A stretch of 64,000 nt of DNA from Bolinopsis microptera (Eukaryota; Ctenophora; Tentaculata; Lobata; Bolinopsidae): contig NC_087084.1 of the NCBI RefSeq assembly GCF_026151205.1, forward strand, positions 10,815,453 to 10,879,452, written 5' to 3'. This document shows positions 49,501 through 58,214 of the stretch, in pieces. The position numbers and the translations under genes are program-made. Under the pieces are notes generated by a model. The model worked only from the letters and a program-made list of their open reading frames with translations. It was not told where the DNA came from and did not search any database. The number at the start of each line of letters is the position of its first letter. Positions within the stretch are counted from its first letter, which is position 1.

Positions 49501-52500
49501 TTGCACAGCTCCCCATTTAACCCTCACACACGATTTGGTATGATATTAAAATTTCAATAGAATTATGTCACCATTATTCTTTTGATTTAGCGGATTCAAT
49601 AAGTTGTAAGCTGCTTAGACCAGCTCAGACATCGATTAACAAACAAAACAAACGCTCAAATGTTGCAAATATCAGAAACAATTAAACATCTTACTATATA
49701 TAAAGCGAGACGATATATATATATATATATCTGTACCATTTTACTGACACCACGGCATCAACTTTAACGCGACTTTCCGCAAAAACCGTAAAAGATATAC
49801 AACTGAAATTTTTTTGACTGGGTCAAATGCTTTAATGGCCTTCAAATCAGCATGAAAAAATAAAAAATTGGCCAAGGAATAGGAGTTTAGAGCCCAAAAT
49901 TTGGACCCCCAAGTGGTGTCAAAAACGCGAATTAAATAGGTAATAATTATTTCAGTCTCTTGAGCCTTGACACCATTTTAGGGTTATACGGGTTCCTGCT
50001 AGTGAATATAATAGCAGAGCCCTGCTCCATCATTTCATCATGAGAATTTCCAAAGATGTAACATAAAAGATTAAGTTTCACACACAACTATATGGTGTGG
50101 GAAGACTGTGTAGACCAGGTACGGGTAATACAGATAATTGGTCATTATTCCTCATTATTACTGCTTTTATAATTAATGACCAGGTACGGGTAATACAGAT
50201 AATTGGTCATTATTCCTCATTATTACTGCTTTTATAATTAATGACTAAGTGCCTGTTAAGAGTTCCACCAAACTTTAGTTAGGAACGTGAACTAGCGGTA
50301 GCAAGTCAAACTAAAGGTAGTAACCCAGATTTACATAAGTTCTTAAGAATTCACGAAAAATTGCCGTTTGTTTCACTCTTTATATATCAATAAGGTTCAA
50401 TAGGTAGGTAGGTTCTTTACCGTTGATACCTTTCCATTCTGGTAGGGATCCAAAACTAGAAATTGCGTGAGAGTTATTAAAGTATTGTAACGAGAATAGA
50501 AATCTTACACACTATTATAGTCCGGAATGAAATGTGAATAGTATGGTGCACGTTTTCTATAACAAACTAAATTCGAACATTTCTCAACTTGCAAATTATC
50601 ATGCGGTCTGATCACTGCCGACACGCCAATTACACGGAACTGTACATAGACACCCATTAAAACAAACTCTCCACAATTGTATAAACACCCTCCTCACGAA
50701 ACAATGAGTTGCTAATAACGTCATCTTATCGCTTTCACTTGTTCAGCCATTGTGTAAGTTGAGATAATCGATTATAACGAATTATAAACGGAGTTCAGCT
50801 GAACACGAAGCATTGCCATGTAACAAACTCATCAACTATATGAACAAAAGTAATAGAGGAATTCCAATACGGTTAAGCTGTTTTTTATGAAGAGGGTATT
50901 GTTTCACAAGCGATTTTATGGTTCCCAAACCTGATGATATTGGTTTGGTCAGGGCTCGATTTGGTTTAATTTGAGTACATTTGACAGCTATAAATATGTG
51001 CGTCCCTATAGATTCACAGTTAGACAGACTCCTCAGTTCGACTAAAAAACCAAATATTAACTTCAGATGTGCAAAGTGATAGACAGACTCCTCAGTTCGA
51101 CTAAAAAACCCAATATTAACTTCAGATGTGCAAAGTGATAGACTCCTCAGTTAGACTAAAAAACCAAATATTAACTTCAGATGTGCAAAGTGATAGACTG
51201 TTCAGAAGAAGCCCTAATGGATTTCGTCCTCCCAGAGTCTGCGATAGACTACGAGGTAATCCAGAAACCCAACATATTTGGAATGGAAACTTGGTCGAAA
51301 TATATGAACCCTCTTGAATGGTAAGTGAAAAACTTAAGTAAACCAATCGAACAACTATGTGATATACTTATTCAGGGGAGTTATTCCACTCTCATTTTCA
51401 CGTGGAATCTTATCACTTGTTTCACTTTCACTTTCACTTTAACGTTCACTTTCGTTTTATCACACTCGACACCACCCCAGGTTTAACGGTATAGACAACT
51501 GGCAGGAGGGGGTGATAATGTTGATATCTATTGTTTTGTACCTAACCCTCATAAGTATTCTCGCCAAACTCTTCACTTGTTTCAAATGTGGGGCGGATCT
51601 TTGCAGTAAGGTAGCGGGCTTCTCATGCTGCTTCTGCTGCAAGAAAAAGAAGACGACCGATAAAAAGGATAAAAGAAAAGGTATGGAAACTTCACGTGTT
51701 GAGCACTGAGCACTGTCCACTTTAATTACGTTAATTTAATAAGAGAAAAAATATCAAGAGATTTTGAGCATAAAGAATTAAGAAGGTTATGTTTAATTTT
51801 ACACAGAAAAGTAGTAAATCGATGAAATCATTGTAATCATAAGACCGATGTTGCCCGCCGGCATTATTAAAATGCAAAGATAAGCAAATTGGACGGCTTC
51901 CAGCATTAATGAAAGACTGCATTTGCCACCAGTAAGTTTAGCACGGGAAAGAAATCTTACGATCGCATAAAAGTATGAATACAATAATGAGAATATACGA
52001 AATATATTAGAATTCTCACCAAACAGATAGCCGCACTGGTTAATGGTAGCCGCACAACGAAATAGAAAATAGGACACGATTAAAAGTTGGCATGCTTCGA
52101 TAACCATGATATTGAACTACGTGACCAATCCTGTGTTTATTATCAAAATCACGTGACGCACTATTGGCCAATCCCAGGCCACCTGCGCACTCTCCTGAGA
52201 TGCTTATCTTTTGTTTATATTTCTTATCGGCGTTACCGAGTTTGATACTCCCATTTGTACACGCAGATATCGGTGTATTTATCAGATAGAAGATAAGTCA
52301 CCAGTTTAACTCAGCGTGAAAGTTGAAATGAAACACACTTTTTAAAATATTTTACCGGCGTATCGTCTAAAATCACCTAATTTTTCCATTTTTACTATTA
52401 TTAACTTTTGGTCGCAGATAAATGGATAAACATTTATTATATAAGGACACGTTCATTGAAGTTTGAGGATATTGGTAAATTTCTAAAATAGCGTTTTCGA

Positions 52501-55500
52501 CGATAGTGGCTTAATTTTAGAATCTATTAATCTAGCATGTTCATAAGTTCTGAACATTAGCCACGTGACCCATACTCCCATATGCACCGCTCAGAAATAA
52601 AATGTATTGTTTTTAGGCACTATAATGTAAAAAATGTCACATTTTTGTGACATTGTTTACCATAGCTGCCCGATTAGCATTTTTTGGTCTAAAATATAGT
52701 AGATTAGGTCAATATAACAATTATGATTCAACATTGGTTAAAGGGCAGTGATCGAACGGCTTTAAGGCAATATTTCGTAAACTTTGTCACACTCAGAATA
52801 CGAGACCTCTTTTCTACTGTGAGGTGTCCTCAAAACCCTTTCAACTCATTATTTGATGGTTCTTCTGCCAACCATAGCCCTAAAATATGTTGTTTTGAAA
52901 AGTTAGCAAATATATTATACACTTGGTTATTGGGAAATGATGTAAATTCTGTCACATAATATGGAATTTGATATATAATCTGAATTTATATCTGATTTTG
53001 GTTCGGAAGGCGGGAAAACTCTATATAAGGAAGATACACGGATACAGTTGATTCAAGTATAGGGCAGTTGTTGTAAACATCGTCACAAAATGATACGACA
53101 TCGTAAATAGGTTACATTTTGCGGGAAAACTCTATATAAGGACCATACACGGATACAGTTGATTCAAGTATAGGGCAGTTGATGTAAACATCGTCACAAA
53201 ATGATACGACATCGTAAATAGGTCACATTTTGCGGAGAAACTCTATATAAGGACGATACACGGATACAGTTGATTCAAGTATAGGGCAGTTGATGTAAAC
53301 ATCGTCACAAAATGATACAACATCGTAAATAGGTTACATTTTGCGGGAAAATTCTATATAAGGACCATACACGGATACAGTTGATTCAAGTATAGGGCAG
53401 TTGATGTAAACATCGTCACAAAATGATACAACATCGTAAATAGGTTAAATTTTGCGGGAAAACTCTATATAAGGACGATACACGGATACAGTTGATTCAA
53501 GTATAGGGCAGTTGATGTAAACATCGTCACAAAATGATATACGACATCGTAAATAGGTTAAATTTGGAAACAATGATTATAGTATAGAATGAAATAGTCT
53601 GTGATTAACATAATATTACGTACATTATAAAATGGGCAGTGGTTTTTATATTTCCTCTGTATTAATCATTTCAGACTGTAATTAGGACTGTTAACGTGAA
53701 AGAAATTGTATCTAAATTTTACAATGACGTACGCGTATGTGACGAAATTTACATTTCTTGCCCCTATTTTGAAGAACCATACCTGGCCTCGGATAGAATT
53801 CAATGTTCTTCCTGGAATTATTGGTTGATTATTGTTCAGCAAATTATAACTCAAGTTTAACAATGCTGAGTTTAATTTTACTAAGTTACTGAAATGTGAC
53901 AGAATTCACCTTTTCTGCCCCAACAGTACAATAATTTCAATGTGATGAAAAATTGGCATGGGTTTCTACATTTCTTGTATAAATGCATTCCAACTATAAT
54001 AAGGACTATTGATATGAAAGAAAATCTATCTAAATTTTAAAATGACGTATGTGACGAAATTTACATTTCTTGCACCTATTTTGAAGAACCATACCTCAGT
54101 TAAAACTCAATTTTCTTCCAGGAATTATTGGTTGATTATTGTTCAGCAAATTAGAACTCAAGTTTAACAATGCTGAGTTTAATTTTACTAAGTTACTGAA
54201 ATGTGACGAAATTCACTTTTCCTGCCCCAACAGTATAATTTCAATGTGATGAAAAATTGGCATGGGTTTCTACATTTCTTGTATAAATCCATTCCAACTA
54301 TAATAAGGACTATTGATCATACCTCGATTATGATATAATGTTACTTTATCACCATGTCGATAAACTAGTTATTTTTCCAACAAATAGCAAATAAAGTTAT
54401 CATATTTTTTTTGTGACGAAATTTACAAATTTTTACCCTGTTCAGGTGTTGAAATTTATCCTATGTTAACATATCACTGCCATATAATAATTTATATGAC
54501 CGGCGTATGGTTGAAATATTGTTAATTGATCCATAGTACGTAATATAGGGTGTTTAAGTTGGTATACTAATATTTACTCAATTTCACACATGTGTTGAGA
54601 TATCATACAAATTTATGTGACTAAATTTACCTATTTCTGCCTTCTGTATTTGTATTTGCCTATAACAATGAAATATGTGAACAATTCCAAACACATTCAG
54701 CTCACAAAATAATGCTAGATTTTTCGGCATTTCTTGTCAGGATGTCATAAACATCCCTCATATAAATTTCTTAAATGTGTGACAGAGTTTACATGATGCT
54801 ACCATTTAACGAAAAAAGTCGCTAAATATGTAGATAATAGTCATATGCAACTATCCTATAAATTGGAAATTCAAAAATTTGGTCAAACACGGCAACAAGG
54901 GGTCCATATAAACTCTGTCACGTTTTTATAGTGTGACAAAGTTTACAACTCACTGCCGGCCGCATTTAAGCGATATCTTATCGTCTGATAAAGATATCGT
55001 TATGCGACAAAGTTTTATCTAGAGGATGAAACGATTATCCTAACCATGGAGGGTTTATATAGTGTCATAGTGTGACACATTTTACATCATCGTGCCATTC
55101 AGTAGGGTCACTAATATTTACCAATATCCTCAAACTTCAATGAACGTGTCCATAACTGAAACTTTAAAATGTAAACCATTGACGATGGTTTTAATAATGG
55201 TGGTTCAACTACATGGGATTTTGTTTTCATTTGTTCAAAAATTTCCTACCACTTAGTCTGAAGTCTCCTTAGGTATTCCTAATAGAAATAACATTAAGTT
55301 AATGTCATTAACCGCAACAGCAGCCTCATGGATTATAAACTGCCCGTTTATAAAAGATAAAGTGTTTATACATTTTTGTGTTCCGCAGTTATTAATACTA
55401 ATTAACTAAGTGATAAATCTAAACCAGGGAGAAAGGAAAACTATTATGAAGAAATAGAGTTTGATGCTCCCAGGGCTAAATCAGGACGAAGAAAAGGGTC

Positions 55501-58183
55501 TAAACTGCCTAATTCTCCAACTTTTTCGGTCAAATCAAGTAGATCAAATATCTCTCAGGTAAATTAACAGTTAATTGCCTGTACTTTACCTACTGACCAT
55601 TTCTATTAGCAGTAACCCGTCTAACTTTTAAATGGTGTCTTTATTTTATACTTTGTGATTATGACACCACTAACCACTTGGGGGTCCAAATTTCGGGCCC
55701 TAAAGTTCTTACTCTAATAGGCCATAAAAGCATTCGACCCAGCCAAAAAAGATTCAATGGTATCAATGGGTAAATCTCACGGTTTTTTTGCAGTAGAAAC
55801 TAACTGTTACATTTTAATAAAACATAAAAAGTTAGTACCATAAAAAATATTTTTTTAATCATTTCTCTGGCTACCTCCATAGAGACACAGAAAAGTAACA
55901 AGGAACCGAGGATTGGGTAACCCTGGTTACGTAGGATCCAGCTTCAAATCTGCACAGAGTAGTTTCAGGAGTGCACGCACTTCTTTTAGAAGGGCTTCTC
56001 AGCGGTCTAGGAGACTTATAGAGCAAGTTAGTGTAGTTTTTCGGGATGAGTTTTAAAAACAATTCGATGTTTTAATCTAAGAGCTAACATAATTCGATAT
56101 TTTAATTTAACATTTTACGCTCAATTTAATATTTTAAGCAATCTCAAATTTAATAATTTATTTAATTTTAATTTAATTGCTAAGATTAGCAGCGTCGTTG
56201 TATACACATTTATTATTTGTCATTCAGATCGTATCACAATCCTAACATTTCGACTTTAAATGTTAAAAGTCCTCTTCGCACGTGGGTATACCTTATCGGC
56301 CCTAAATATTCAGGGCCCTTAGTTTCACGGTCTTTCAGAACTCAGGCTTACTTAGTGCCTCAGACTTTTCAAAAGAAAGGTTAATAGTAGGTTAAGAGAG
56401 AAGAGTGAGGATCTGTCGTGAAGATCCTAATCTCTGCAGTATTGTTGGGTACCAATTAGTCGGGTTTTTGAAAAATGGGCTGATAAGATCGTTCAAAATA
56501 ATCTGTAATTATCCCTGCTTATTCAGACGCTGTCTTATTCGGACAGTGAGTTAATAAAGGAACCAGAACAGGGGAGTACAGTGATACTTAACACGTTCAT
56601 TGAAGAGGTGCGAGCATGGCCTGTATGTGTCGCGTCTGTTGCATGAGTCGCATGAGTCGTAATCGCATGAGTCGCATGAGTCGCATGGTGAATTAATTAT
56701 GATGACTTTATTATGTACTTTATTTGTCAATATTAAATATGTAACAGTTAGCACTTACTCCGAGGAAATAAAATTATAAAACCTATTTATAACAGAGAAA
56801 AAGTTTGATTAGAGTTTGCGCTCTGCAAGTACAAGAATCTCCTTACCTCGTAGTGAAGCATGGAATGCTTGATGCAACGAAAGTCGACTGAGTATCTAAT
56901 TATACTAAATTGTATTATATGATCAACAACAATCTTGAATGAATCAACAGCATAGTAAATATATTCAAGAGCAAGATTAACTCTGCGAGAAATTGCACGG
57001 AAATATGAACTAAATCGCTGTAATTTCAAATTAATAATTGTATCGTGTATTGAAGTACAAACTAACTAATAGGCGTCACCACTCACCACCGAGCAGTAGC
57101 TAAGACAAGATTGGTTTTATTGCTAGAATTTTCAGTGTTCTATTCAGAAAAATGTTGTATCTGATATTTACTATCTACTCATCACACGAATTCATTCATT
57201 AATCAATATGGATACGAATCTATAGACTTTGATACTGTCGGCACGTGACATTGATTGACCAATCAGCTTCAAGCAGCTACCGATCAAATCCATCAATCTG
57301 CAATGCCACGTGTCAGGACAAATGTGGTTCACGTCTCGACCTCCAAACGAGTATTCGAGTATTTCGTTCGTGATATTTCCTTATCACTTTAATTTTAACT
57401 TTCAATAGTTTGAATAATTGCCCGATACGTTGTCACCTTTATAATTAATTACCATTGGCATTGCCAAAAGTAAGTAAAATTGCAACGTTAGGGCCGTTAA
57501 GGTATACACTAACACAACTATTCATTACGTTATTATCTTTACGAATCTTCAACTGACTGACCAATGGAGAAAAGGGCTACTATAACACATCCGCTGCAAA
57601 AATTTTTCTTCGAAATTTCGAGCCCTTTGGATTAATTTTATTATACTGTTTTTAGCAGCTGCAGATTTTGGCGTTTTTTAATAATCTGTATAACTATCAA
57701 CATAATTCAAATTGTATTATTATTCATAATACCTCAGTTCGGTAAGAGAAAATACGAGCTGTTCCAGACTATGTGGAACGAGTACGGAATGCCTCCGCAA
57801 GACATCTGCCCAGAAGAGTAGGTCTTTTAGTAAATCTACGAGATGTTAATCAAATATTATTATCGTATTACTATTTCAAATCCAACATAAATGCTAGCTG
57901 ACAATATGAAATTCCATCTGACAACCAAGAAAGAGGATTAGAGAATTAAAATACAAAGAACTTCAGACTTTGTGAACCATTATCTTTGCTCTGCGCGGCT
58001 ATAATTAAACATGGAAGAATTTTCTATTTAAGCTAAGTGGTTCCGTACAGACTTGAAACCCAAATCTAGATAAATAAATCTTCATATAACATTTAGTACT
58101 GAGATTTGGATTTGGAGACCTTACTTCAACACACGTGACGAGGACGTTTGTCTAGATATCCCCTTTTCACTTTACTTTTACTT

Positions 58184-58214
<31 letters not shown>

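Noticed and set aside
51126-51317. 63-codon frame starting at the second copy of the exon 12 start
   Set aside because: Out of frame with the fusogen family sequence and ends before the transmembrane exon; a by-product of the tandem duplication.
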